Shown here piece by piece: positions 24,248 through 31,930 of a stretch of 64,000 nt of DNA. How positions within the stretch are numbered: the first letter of the stretch is position 1; each line of letters opens with the position of its first letter. The position numbers were made by a program, and so were the translations under genes. The DNA is taken from IMG/VR virus record IMGVR_UViG_3300046787_000390, positions 1-64,000 of that record; one strand, 5' to 3'. Below the pieces are notes generated by a model. The model was not told where the DNA came from, did no database searches, and saw only the letters and a program-made list of their open reading frames with translations. The DNA comes from a virus.

Positions 24248-26032
24248 ATGACATGGCGTAAATATTTCAAAGTTGCAAACCCTAACGGGGACATGAGTCC
24301 GATATCGGGCACGAACCAATTTGGTTTGCCTGGCTACGGCAAAACTGGTAATGCAGGTGGTGCAAACGGCGGGCTTTATACAGCCAACGACTTTGCATAT
24401 CGCAACTATGCCAGCAGACTACCAGAAGTTTATTCTGGACATCCGAACCGTGTTGAACGTTATAACCAATATGAAAATATGGATTGCGATTCAGAGATCA
24501 ATGCATGTTTAGATATTATTGCAGAGTTCTCCACTCAAACAAACCAAAACAACGACACACCGTTTGATATCAAGTTTACTGATACTCCAACTGATCACGA
24601 AGTTGAATTAATTAAAAAGCAACTCCAACAATGGACTAAGCTCAACAAGCTAGACCAGCGCATGTTCAAGTTGTTCCGTAATTCGATCAAGTACGGTGAC
24701 CAGATTTTTGTACGTGACCCAGAAACATTTGAAATGATGTGGGTCGATATGACCAAACTTAGTCGTATTATTGTTAACGAATCAGAAGGCAAGCGCCCAG
24801 AGCAATACGTTATCCGCGACCTGAATCCTAACTTTGAAAACATGACAGTAGCTGCTAAAACAGCACAGGACTTTGCAGTTAACCCTAGTGTCGGTGGCAG
24901 TATCACTAATCAAGGTAACTATACATCACCGTCAGGTGGCGGCGGTTTGTCTGGTAATAGCCGCTTTGCTAGAACAGTTAACGAAGCTACACTAGATGCA
25001 AAGCATGTGATTCACATCAGTTTATCAGAAGGCTTAGACGTATTTTGGCCTTTTGGTAAAAGCATTTTAGAGAACATTTTCAAGGTTTACAAGCAAAAAG
25101 AACTGCTAGAAGACGCTGTTCTTATCTATCGCGTGAGCCGAGCGCCAGAACGACGCATCTTTAAAATTGACGTTGGTAACATGCCATCACACATGGCCAT
25201 GGCGTTTGTTGAGCGTGTTAAAAACGAAATGCACCAACGTAGAATCCCTACTATGAGCGGTGGTGGACAAAACACAATGGATGCTACATATAATCCACTT
25301 AGCATCAACGAAGATTACTTCTTCCCACAAACAGCAGACGGTCGAGGCAGCTCAGTTGACACACTACAAGGTGGTCAAAACCTTGGCGAAATTGATGACT
25401 TGAAGTACTTCAATAACAAAATGGCCCGTGGTTTGCGTGTGCCTAGTTCATACTTGCCAACAGGCCCAGATGAAAGCTCACAAGCAGTTAACGATGGTAG
25501 AGTCGGGACAGCATTGATTCAAGAATACCGTTTTAACCAATATTGCGAACGTTTACAAAAGCTGGTTATTCAAAAGTTAGATGACGAATTCAAGATGTTC
25601 TTGCGCTGGAGAGGTTTTAACATTGATGCAGGATTGTTTAACCTAAGTTTCTGTGCTCCTCAGAACTTTGCAGCCTACCGTGAAATTGAATTAGACACAA
25701 GCCGTGTAAACACATTTACTGCACTTGAACAAGTTGCTTATTTGAGCAAGCGTTTTATGCTTAAACGCTACTTGGGCCTAAGCGAAGAAGAGATTGTAGA
25801 AAACGAAAAAATGTGGCGTGAAGAACGTGACCAACCTGAGTTGCAAACTACTCAAGGACAAGACTTACGTTCGATTGGCATTACCCCAGCTGGTCTTGAA
25901 ACTGATATATCAACAGGCGAAGACTTGTCGGGGCTTGCTCCAATGGGTGCAGAAGCTGGCGTAACAGGTGGCGCTCCTGGTGCTGCCCCTGCTCCTGGTG
26001 CTGCTCCTGTGGCACCTCCCCCTGCAGGATAA
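24248..26032 (+). CDS. 20: Portal vertex protein gp20
   Basis: A 594-residue protein (T4 gp20 is 524). Recognised from YNQYENMDCDSEINACLDIIAEFSTQ, LRLFRNSIKYGD-type segment (MFKLFRNSIKYGDQIFVRDP), the stem region FWPFGKSILENIFKVYKQKELLEDAVLIYRVSRAPERR and FNNKMARGLRVPSSYLP-type sequence. It forms the dodecameric portal through which DNA enters the head. A low-complexity Ala/Pro/Gly tail ends the protein. First gene of the head-assembly block; its stop codon is part of the next late promoter box. Confidence 0.95.
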   Translation: MTWRKYFKVANPNGDMSPISGTNQFGLPGYGKTGNAGGANGGLYTANDFAYRNYASRLPEVYSGHPNRVERYNQYENMDCDSEINACLDIIAEFSTQTNQNNDTPFDIKFTDTPTDHEVELIKKQLQQWTKLNKLDQRMFKLFRNSIKYGDQIFVRDPETFEMMWVDMTKLSRIIVNESEGKRPEQYVIRDLNPNFENMTVAAKTAQDFAVNPSVGGSITNQGNYTSPSGGGGLSGNSRFARTVNEATLDAKHVIHISLSEGLDVFWPFGKSILENIFKVYKQKELLEDAVLIYRVSRAPERRIFKIDVGNMPSHMAMAFVERVKNEMHQRRIPTMSGGGQNTMDATYNPLSINEDYFFPQTADGRGSSVDTLQGGQNLGEIDDLKYFNNKMARGLRVPSSYLPTGPDESSQAVNDGRVGTALIQEYRFNQYCERLQKLVIQKLDDEFKMFLRWRGFNIDAGLFNLSFCAPQNFAAYREIELDTSRVNTFTALEQVAYLSKRFMLKRYLGLSEEEIVENEKMWREERDQPELQTTQGQDLRSIGITPAGLETDISTGEDLSGLAPMGAEAGVTGGAPGAAPAPGAAPVAPPPAG

Positions 26033-26035
26033 ATA
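26030..26035 (+). promoter_or_regulatory. Late promoter box overlapping the gp20 stop codon
   Basis: GATAAATAAAAGT then ATG; the TAA of gp20 forms part of the box, which ends 5 bases before the next start codon. Confidence 0.5.
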
Positions 26036-26040
26036 AAAGT

Positions 26041-26262
26041 ATGATCTTAAACGAACTTTACCAACGTCAACCTGAGGGATTGCAAGACCTGAGTCAAGAT
26101 AACTCACAGCCTCAGATTGGCGATTTGCGTAAAACTCATTTGACGTTGCGCCAGCTTCGTAAATTAAGAATGATGAACGACGTTAGAACTTACGAGTATA
26201 AAGAAAAACTTGCATTGATTCGAAAACAGTATGCACCGCCACCTGCACCACCAGGATTGTAA
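26041..26262 (+). CDS. Small basic protein downstream of portal (unknown, head-assembly context)
   Basis: A 73-residue protein with a helical, basic centre (LRKTHLTLRQLRKLRMMNDVRTYEYKEKL) and a proline-rich tail. Small conserved proteins occupy this slot between gp20 and the prohead core genes in many T4-like phages of aquatic bacteria. I do not assign a T4 name. Its mRNA is predicted to be leaderless and a terminator follows immediately. Confidence 0.75.
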   Translation: MILNELYQRQPEGLQDLSQDNSQPQIGDLRKTHLTLRQLRKLRMMNDVRTYEYKEKLALIRKQYAPPPAPPGL

Positions 26263-26272
26263 AAAATTTAAA

Positions 26273-26297
26273 GAAACTGCCTTTTTAGGCAGTTTTC
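26273..26297 (+). terminator. Intrinsic terminator after the portal unit
   Basis: Stem AAACTGCCT/AGGCAGTTT with a short T loop followed by a weak T-run, 11 bases past the stop of the 73-residue gene. Confidence 0.6.
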
Positions 26298-26330
26298 TGC
26301 ATGTAAACACCCAATATTTTAAATTATATG

Positions 26331-26336
26331 TAAATA
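26331..26336 (+). promoter_or_regulatory. Late promoter box for prohead core operon
   Basis: TGTAAATAAAATTACG, about 30 bases before the gp67-like ATG, with a strong ACGGAGG ribosome site between. Likely drives the gp67-gp21-gp22-gp23 unit. Confidence 0.6.
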
Positions 26337-26367
26337 AAATTACGAGCCATACTTTACGGAGGATATT

Positions 26368-27168
26368 ATGACATCGAAATTTGAACAGTTGATCGAATAT
26401 GTGATCAATGATGAAGAGGCGAAAGCCAAAGAACTTTTCCACGACATCGTGGTTGAAAAGTCACGTGAAATCTACGAAAACCTCATGCAAGAGGAAGCAG
26501 ATGATATCGAAGAATCTGCAGACGAAGACTTAGACGAAGGTCTTGAAAACGTTGATGAATTTGGTGGCGATGCTGCACAAGAATTCATGGACGAAGTTGA
26601 AGTTGAAGAAGAAGGCATGATGGAAGGCGACGACGAAATTGAAATCGACGGCGAAATCACAGGCGACGACATGGGCGATGCCGGCGAAGCTGACGAAGGC
26701 AATCTTGAAGACCGCGTTGTTGACTTAGAAGACAAGCTAGACGAACTCATGGCCGAATTCGAAGACCTAATGGGCAGCGAAGGCAACAGCGACATGGGCG
26801 TTGATGGTGGTGACGAACTAGAAATGGACGACACTGAAGAATTCAGCGACGAAGAAGGTGAAGAAGAATTTGAACTTGCTGAAGGTATTGACCTTAAAGC
26901 AGCTCCAAAGCCAACAACTTCTGAAGAAGGTTCTGTAAACAAGAAGTCTACTGTAAAAGCTAACTCAGGCGCAGCCGGTGCAATGGCTCAACCAGTTAGA
27001 GCTACAGGTACAGAAGCTAAAGGCCGTCCAGCTCCATCTGTTGGTAACTTGTCTGGTGCAACACCAACACAAGATGCAGGCAGCAAAGCATTTAAAACCG
27101 CAGCACCTAAACCAGTTACTACACAAGCAGCTGGTGTAAATGCTCGCACACCTTTCCCTAAAGGTTAA
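26368..27168 (+). CDS. 67: Prohead core protein, gp67-like with long extension
   Basis: A 266-residue protein. The N-terminal 40 residues (FEQLIEYVINDEEAKAKELFHDIVVEKSREIYE) match the helical start of T4 gp67 (EGLIEAIKSNDLVAARKLF pattern). A very acidic stretch of about 130 residues follows, as in gp67, but longer. The last 90 residues are Ala/Thr/Pro-rich and basic. gp67 is part of the internal scaffold that shapes the head and is cut by gp21. The first gene of the capsid operon with a strong GGAGG site. Assignment rests on the N-terminus, acidity and position. Confidence 0.75.
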   Translation: MTSKFEQLIEYVINDEEAKAKELFHDIVVEKSREIYENLMQEEADDIEESADEDLDEGLENVDEFGGDAAQEFMDEVEVEEEGMMEGDDEIEIDGEITGDDMGDAGEADEGNLEDRVVDLEDKLDELMAEFEDLMGSEGNSDMGVDGGDELEMDDTEEFSDEEGEEEFELAEGIDLKAAPKPTTSEEGSVNKKSTVKANSGAAGAMAQPVRATGTEAKGRPAPSVGNLSGATPTQDAGSKAFKTAAPKPVTTQAAGVNARTPFPKG

Positions 27169-27177
27169 ACGTAAGAT

Positions 27178-27819
27178 ATGGCTCAGTATCTAAAAGAACA
27201 TCTCAGCTTCACTCAAGCACACTGTCAATTGGTGCTTGAGGATGCTGCGGATGGTTCTGGTAAAAAGCTCTGCGGCATGCAAGGAATCTTCATTGAAGGT
27301 GACAAGCGTAATGCCAATGAGCGCATTTACCCCGGCCATGAAATACGCCGTGCAGTTGATGCTATCAACTCACAAATTACCGAAGGTCATTCTGTACTAG
27401 GTGAAGTAGATCACCCAGATGATTTAAAAATTAACTTGGACCGAGTAAGTCACATGATTGAAAAAATGTGGTATGAAGGTTCAACCGGATACGGTAAACT
27501 CAAGTTATTGCCAACACCAATGGGTCAGCTCGTAATGACCATGTTGGATGCAGGTGTAAAACTTGGAGTTTCAAGTCGTGGATCAGGAAACGTCGACGAC
27601 AGAACAGGACATGTCAGTGACTTTGAAATAGTTACTGTTGATGTAGTTGCCCAACCTAGCGCACCTAATGCTTATCCTAAAGCAATTTATGAAGGTCTTC
27701 TTAACATGAAGAACGGACATAGATTACTTGAGATGGCAAAAGATGCACAGTCGGACAACAAGGTACAGAGATATTTGAAGAGCGAAGTTGTCAAGCTCAT
27801 CAAAGATCTCAAGATCTAA
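27178..27819 (+). CDS. 21: Prohead core protease gp21
   Basis: A 213-residue serine protease, same size as T4 gp21 (212). Key blocks are NERIYPGHEIRRAV, GEVDHPDD (catalytic His) and GVSSRGSG (catalytic Ser), followed by DFEIVTVDVVAQPSAPNAYP. It degrades the scaffold and trims the capsid protein after (L/I)-x-E during head maturation. Lies between the gp67-like gene and gp22, the canonical order. Confidence 0.95.
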   Translation: MAQYLKEHLSFTQAHCQLVLEDAADGSGKKLCGMQGIFIEGDKRNANERIYPGHEIRRAVDAINSQITEGHSVLGEVDHPDDLKINLDRVSHMIEKMWYEGSTGYGKLKLLPTPMGQLVMTMLDAGVKLGVSSRGSGNVDDRTGHVSDFEIVTVDVVAQPSAPNAYPKAIYEGLLNMKNGHRLLEMAKDAQSDNKVQRYLKSEVVKLIKDLKI

Positions 27820-27829
27820 GGAGATATTG

Positions 27830-28930
27830 ATGCTAGATGCAATCAAACCATTACTAGATAGCGACTTGATCAACGAGGACACTCGTCAAGAGATCAATGA
27901 AGCTTGGGAAGCCAAGTTGAATGAAGCTCGAGAACAAGCTCGTGCAGAACTCCGCGAGGAATTTGCACACCGCTACGAACACGACAAACAAGTGATGGTG
28001 GAAGCCCTTGATCGTATGGTAACAGAAGGTCTACAAGCAGAAATCCAGCAAGTTGCAGTTGAAAAAGCTCAACTTACTGAAGACCGCGTTAAGTTCCAAA
28101 AGAAGATGACTGAGTCAGCTACAAAGTTTAACAGCTTTTTAGTTACTAAGTTAGCTGAGGAACTAGGCGAACTGCGTAAAGATCGCAAAGCACACAATGA
28201 AGGCCTCGAAAAACTCGAAGGATTCGTTGTTCACGCTCTTGCACGTGAGATTCGTGAATTTGCACAAGATAAACAAGACTTGGTTAACACCAAAGTCAAA
28301 CTTGTGGCCGAAGCTCGTGGAAAATTGGAAAGTCTAAAAGCACGTTTCGTTAAGGAAAGTGCTGACAAGATGACCAAGGCTGTTAGCAAGCATTTAAAGG
28401 CTGAACTTAGTCAGTTACACGAAGACATCCAAATTGCTCGAGAGAACAATTTTGGTCGTCGTATTTTCGAAGCGTATGCAAGTGAATTTGGTGCTACTCA
28501 TCTCAATGAGAAAGCAGAAGTTCGCAAGTTGCACAATACTATTGCTGAGAAAAATCGTAAACTTGGCGAAGCCATCCAACTATCAACTCGTGCAAAAGCA
28601 CTTGTTGAAAGCAAAGAACGTGAATTACGTATTATCAAAGAATCCAATGAGCGTGAAAACACTCTTGGTGAATTGCTCCGTCCTTTAAACAAGGAAAAGC
28701 AAGATGTGATGCGCAATTTACTTGAAAGCGTACAAACTACCCGTTTGAAAAACGCATTCGAAAAGTATCTACCAGCTGTACTAGCAGAGAACAAATCAGT
28801 AAGAGCCAATAAAGTAATTACTGAAAGTATTTCTGAAGTCACTGGCGATAAAACTGCCGCAAGAGTAGAAGAAAGCACTGCTGATGAACACAGCAACGTT
28901 TTTGCGCTCAAGCGCCTGGCAGGTATTTAA
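27830..28930 (+). CDS. 22: Prohead scaffold protein gp22
   Basis: A 366-residue protein from the ATG at 27830, which has AAGGAG 7 bases upstream; an earlier in-frame start would overlap gp21. The sequence is almost wholly helical and charged (coiled coil), with MLDAIKPLLDSDLINEDTRQEINEAWEAKL as the family-like N-terminus and a LRPLNKEKQDVMRNLLESVQT segment near the C-terminus. It is the main internal scaffold and is removed by gp21. Position directly before gp23 is diagnostic. Confidence 0.9.
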   Translation: MLDAIKPLLDSDLINEDTRQEINEAWEAKLNEAREQARAELREEFAHRYEHDKQVMVEALDRMVTEGLQAEIQQVAVEKAQLTEDRVKFQKKMTESATKFNSFLVTKLAEELGELRKDRKAHNEGLEKLEGFVVHALAREIREFAQDKQDLVNTKVKLVAEARGKLESLKARFVKESADKMTKAVSKHLKAELSQLHEDIQIARENNFGRRIFEAYASEFGATHLNEKAEVRKLHNTIAEKNRKLGEAIQLSTRAKALVESKERELRIIKESNERENTLGELLRPLNKEKQDVMRNLLESVQTTRLKNAFEKYLPAVLAENKSVRANKVITESISEVTGDKTAARVEESTADEHSNVFALKRLAGI

Positions 28931-28952
28931 AAAGAAAGAAAAGGAGACTTAA

Positions 28953-30149
28953 ATGTCACAAGAACTACTTGAAAGCCGCTGGGGCGAGACCAAAGAAGCC
29001 TTAATGGAAGGCCTTAACGGTACCAAGCGCAATAGCATGGGTGTTATCTTAGAAAACACTCGTAAGTATTTGAAAGAGAACGCAAGTTCTGGTTCAACTG
29101 CTGCTGGTAACATTGCAACACTTAACCGTGTTATTTTGCCAGTTATCCGTCGTGTAATGCCGACAGTTATCGCTAACGAATTGGTCGGCGTTCAGCCAAT
29201 GACCGGTCCAGTTGGACAAATCCACACTCTGCGTGTTCGTTATGCTCAGTCTTTAACAGACAGCAGCGCCGCAGCAACTAGCGTTACAGCTGGTCAAGAA
29301 GCTTTGAGCCCTTTCACAATCGCTCAAGCATATTCTACAGTGCCTAAAGACACTACTACAGCTACTAGCTATACTGGCGGTTCTACTGCTAGCATGGAAG
29401 GTAACGGCGGTAAGCAAATTAGCATTCAAATCTTGAAGCAAGCTGTTGAAGCTAAGACTCGTAAGTTACAAGCACGTTGGACTTTTGAATCTGCTCAAGA
29501 CGCACAAGCTATGCATGGTATCGACGTAGAAGCCGAAATCATGGCAGCTTTGGCTCAAGAAATTACAGCTGAAATTGACCAAGAGATTCTATTGTCTCTA
29601 CGTACATTGGCTGCTACTGAGTTCACATACAACCAAGCTACCGTATCTGGTACTGCTACATTCGTTGGTGACGAACACGCTGCTTTGGCAGTGTTGATCA
29701 ACCGCGTTAGCAACTTGATCGCTCAGCGTACACGTCGTGGCGCTGGTAACTGGGCTGTTGTTAGCTCTGCTGCATTGACAGTATTGCAATCTGCAACAAC
29801 TTCTGCTTTTGCTCGCACTACAGAAGGTACATTCGAAGCTCCTACAAACACTAAGTTTGTTGGTACATTGAACGGCGCAATGCGTGTGTTCGTTGACAGC
29901 TATGCTGCTGACACTACACCTGTATTGGTTGGTTACAAAGGTTCGTCAGAAGCTGATGCTGCTGCGTTCTATTGCCCATACATTCCGTTGATGAGCTCTG
30001 GTGTTGTTCTTGATCCAACAACATTCGAACCAGTCGTGTCATTTATGACACGTTATGGTTACATCGAATTGACCAACACAGCTAGCAGCTTCGGTAACGC
30101 AGCTGACTACTTGGGCGAGATCGCTGTATCTAACTTGTCTTTCAGCTAA
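28953..30149 (+). CDS. 23: Major capsid protein gp23
   Basis: A 398-residue protein with AAAGGAGA ribosome site. The N-terminal scaffold-binding part is followed by LKEN at residues 40-43, a good gp21 cleavage site (L-x-E, cut after E42). Then the conserved RVILPVIRRVMPTVIANELVGVQPMTGPVGQIH block identifies it firmly. The C-terminal YCPYIPLMSSGVVLDPTTFEPVVSFMTRYG is also characteristic. It forms the hexamers of the head. Shorter than T4 gp23 (521) because the insertion domain is reduced. Followed by a strong terminator. Confidence 0.97.
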   Translation: MSQELLESRWGETKEALMEGLNGTKRNSMGVILENTRKYLKENASSGSTAAGNIATLNRVILPVIRRVMPTVIANELVGVQPMTGPVGQIHTLRVRYAQSLTDSSAAATSVTAGQEALSPFTIAQAYSTVPKDTTTATSYTGGSTASMEGNGGKQISIQILKQAVEAKTRKLQARWTFESAQDAQAMHGIDVEAEIMAALAQEITAEIDQEILLSLRTLAATEFTYNQATVSGTATFVGDEHAALAVLINRVSNLIAQRTRRGAGNWAVVSSAALTVLQSATTSAFARTTEGTFEAPTNTKFVGTLNGAMRVFVDSYAADTTPVLVGYKGSSEADAAAFYCPYIPLMSSGVVLDPTTFEPVVSFMTRYGYIELTNTASSFGNAADYLGEIAVSNLSFS

Positions 30150-30184
30150 TCACTGCAAGACTTACCCAGGGATGGGAAGGTACG

Positions 30185-30209
30185 AAAAAGCCCCGCAAGG
30201 GGCTTTTTC
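30185..30209. terminator. Bidirectional intrinsic terminator after gp23
   Basis: AAAAAGCCCC-GCAA-GGGGCTTTTT, a perfect stem flanked by A-run and T-run. It can end gp23 transcripts on the plus strand and transcripts of the amber-interrupted gene on the minus strand. Confidence 0.9.
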
Positions 30210-30215
30210 TTTGGC

Positions 30216-30812
30216 TCAACTATACTCGTAACCAGTGTCTGGATCTAAGTAATCAACATCAATATACTTGCCCTTGACATTATCGTAAGCTCGGTAGTAA
30301 CCTTCGTTAGGTGCAAGTATTCTAAACTGTCCGGCATACTTTAATCCAAAGAATGTCATGTCTTCTTTGTTTAAGATATCACAAATTACAAATGTTGTAG
30401 AGCAAGCGCCTGAAATAGTTTTAAACGGCGAATGTTTAACTTCGTTGCTTTGCAGAGCTCTGTGAATATTAGTCCCAGGCTCAAACATGATTCTAGTGAT
30501 ACCTAACTTCTGATTACGAAGTCTAAACTTGTCGTAGATGTTTAACTCGCGAAGAGTTGCACAGTTATTCTCGTCAATTGTGAGAAGAACTTCTTTGAAC
30601 TTGATACTACCTTTGGTATGGGGATTGTCGGATGTTTCCTTGGTGCTCCAAGGCATGTTGGCATCAACATGATTGACATAGAAAGTTTCACCATGTGTTT
30701 TTAAGACCCACATTGGTATGGTCTCGTCTTCTAAGTGCTTTTTGTTAAAGTGGAAGACTACATCTTTACAAGCATATTCAATCTAGATAGCGATAGGGTT
30801 TAAATCGGTCAT
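30216..30812 (-). CDS. Conserved phage protein with in-frame UAG at codon 10 (predicted readthrough)
   Basis: The frame runs from ATG at 30812 (AAGGA 8 bases upstream, late box TATAAATA before it) through nine codons, a TAG at 30785-30783, and then 188 open codons to TGA. Codons between the TAG and the next ATG (IEYACKDVVFHFNKKHLEDETIP) look coding and read smoothly into MWVLKTHGETFYVNHVDANMPWSTKET, a sequence style conserved among T4-like phages of aquatic bacteria. Function is unknown. A tRNA with CUA anticodon lies directly upstream, so readthrough is plausible. Otherwise translation would have to start at codon 34 (30713), which has no ribosome site, and would give 165 residues. A sequencing error or decaying gene is the alternative. 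Confidence 0.7.
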
Positions 30813-30831
30813 TTTATTTTCCTTAAAAAAG

Positions 30832-30839
30832 TATTTATA
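30832..30839 (-). promoter_or_regulatory. Late promoter box (full TATAAATA) for the amber-interrupted gene
   Basis: On the minus strand TATAAATA begins directly after the CCA end of the tRNA gene. An AAGGA ribosome site and ATG follow within 19 bases. Confidence 0.7.
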
Positions 30840-30916
30840 TGGTGCGCTATGCGGGAATCGAACCCGCTTCCTACTGGTTTAGAATCAGTTGCCCGGACCA
30901 TCTGGGCACATAGCGC
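30840..30916 (-). tRNA. tRNA with CUA anticodon (amber-decoding, suppressor type)
   Basis: A 77-base cloverleaf with encoded CCA. Acceptor GCGCTAT/ATAGCGC is perfect; D stem GCCC/GGGC; T arm GCGGG-TTCGATT-CCCGC is canonical; discriminator A73. The anticodon arm is ACTGA-TTCTAAA-CCAGT, with four pairs plus an A31-C39 mismatch; loop geometry puts C34-T35-A36 as anticodon, preceded by U33 and followed by A37-A38 as usual for tRNAs reading UNN codons. A UCU (Arg) reading would need misaligned stems and is rejected. Positions 8-9 are G-T rather than the usual T8. The charged amino acid cannot be read from sequence; the short variable loop argues against Ser, Leu and bacterial Tyr types. Confidence 0.85.
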
Positions 30917-30924
30917 ATGTGTTT

Positions 30925-30952
30925 ATTATATATTAAATTACTTCGGGTGCAA
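30925..30952 (-). promoter_or_regulatory. sigma70-type promoter for the tRNA gene
   Basis: On the minus strand TTGCAC (30952-30947), 16-base spacer, TATAAT (30930-30925); the tRNA begins 8 bases past the -10 box. This predicts early transcription with little or no 5' trailer. Confidence 0.65.
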
Positions 30953-30971
30953 CATATTTTGGACAACCTGC

Positions 30972-30977
30972 TAAATA
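30972..30977 (+). promoter_or_regulatory. Late promoter box for the decoration-like gene
   Basis: GCTAAATACTATG, followed by an 84-base leader ending in AAGGAG. TAAATACTAT is an extended match to T4 late promoters. Confidence 0.65.
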
Positions 30978-30981
30978 CTAT

Positions 30982-31050
30982 GCCCGCAATAATGCGGCTT
31001 ATGCAGTTAGCCACTGCGTAGCGGCTAGAACCCGCATTGGGCTTCTATAA
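30982..31050 (+). other. Structured 5' leader of the decoration-like mRNA
   Basis: GCCC and AATGCGG near 30982-30997 can pair with CCGCATTGGGC near 31034-31044, leaving a small bulge, and GCAGT-TAGCC-ACTGC forms an inner hairpin. The AAGGAG ribosome site lies just past the structure. Possible mRNA-stabilising or translation-enhancing leader. Confidence 0.4.
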
Positions 31051-31061
31051 GGAGAAATCAA

Positions 31062-31880
31062 ATGGGACGAGCTCTAAAAATTCAAAAATACGGTACCGCA
31101 CAAGGTATTACATACAATGCAAACGGAACAGCAAATACACCTGCTGCTGCTGTTGCAGTCGATCAAGGTTATCCAAACTTTGGTAGTTTAACTGACCCAG
31201 TTTACAACTCTGCAAACACTCTAAGTGCCAGTGACTTCTTGGGTGCTGTAGGTGGCTTGAGCACAAGTGCTACCAGTGCTACATATCCAATCATTTTACC
31301 GCAAGTTAACATCAGTACTGCTGACGGTAGTTCTACTGGCGCAGGCAATGGCCGCATTATCCGCCAAAAAGGCGCACACAAGTTCTTGGTAGCTTATGTT
31401 GCTAGCGCCACAGCTGACGAGAGTTTCATTGTTGGCCAAGCCTACAGTGTTGCTGTGGTAGGCACAACAGATTGGGCCGCAGTTGGTGCAGGATCAAATG
31501 TGGCTGTTGGCGACATTTTCACTGCTACTGCTGTGGGCGCAGGAACTGGCACTGCTTACCCAGTTGGTCAATGCGTTTTAGCAAATACAGGAACTCCTGC
31601 TGCTGGCGAGATGAGCATCGAATTCTCGGTAGGCGACAGTGCTGCTGTTTATGCTAGTTACATCACTAACAAGTGGATTCGTGACTGGAACGGTATGACC
31701 GTTGGTAACTACTCTAACGACAACACTGGCGTTAACGTTCAATCTGGTGAGAACTTCTATCCAGTTAACTTCTTCACAGACGAAGGTACAGTTACATGGT
31801 CTGGCGCAGAAGTTATTGGCGGCGCAACATCACAAAACGGTTCTCTACAACTTGCTCAAGTTGTTAAATCGACAAGTTAA
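31062..31880 (+). CDS. Virion structural protein, probable head decoration protein
   Basis: A 272-residue beta-rich protein with AAGGAG ribosome site. It starts MGRALKIQKYGTAQG, a start seen on structural proteins that follow gp23 in T4-like phages of aquatic bacteria. Residues about 125-175 form a Gly/Val/Ala/Thr-rich insert (GQAYSVAVVGTTDWAAVGAG and GDIFTATAVGAGTGTA) of a kind reused in many phage surface proteins. Composition and placement suggest an abundant outer capsid protein; the assignment is inference. A terminator follows. Confidence 0.6.
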   Translation: MGRALKIQKYGTAQGITYNANGTANTPAAAVAVDQGYPNFGSLTDPVYNSANTLSASDFLGAVGGLSTSATSATYPIILPQVNISTADGSSTGAGNGRIIRQKGAHKFLVAYVASATADESFIVGQAYSVAVVGTTDWAAVGAGSNVAVGDIFTATAVGAGTGTAYPVGQCVLANTGTPAAGEMSIEFSVGDSAAVYASYITNKWIRDWNGMTVGNYSNDNTGVNVQSGENFYPVNFFTDEGTVTWSGAEVIGGATSQNGSLQLAQVVKSTS

Positions 31881-31896
31881 TTTGATTTAACTACTG

Positions 31897-31930
31897 AATC
31901 CCCTTAGATAATTACTAAGGGGATTTTTTT
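31897..31930 (+). terminator. Intrinsic terminator abutting the next start codon
   Basis: Stem AATCCCCTTAG/CTAAGGGGATT (11 bp, 7-base loop) followed by T7 and directly by ATG at 31931. The 3' arm contains AAGGGGA, the only Shine-Dalgarno-like sequence for the next gene. Confidence 0.8.

Noticed and set aside
26472-26942. 156-codon minus-strand frame, serine-rich
   Set aside because: It is the mirror of the acidic region of the gp67-like gene; GAA/GAC codons read backwards as Ser-rich sequence.
30840-30916. tRNA as an attachment site for integration
   Set aside because: No integrase in the window and no duplicated tRNA 3' end; the tRNA has its own promoter and full cloverleaf.
30840-30916. 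Arg-UCU reading of the tRNA anticodon
   Set aside because: It needs the loop shifted by one base, which breaks the ACTG/CAGT stem; the symmetric stem places CTA at 34-36.
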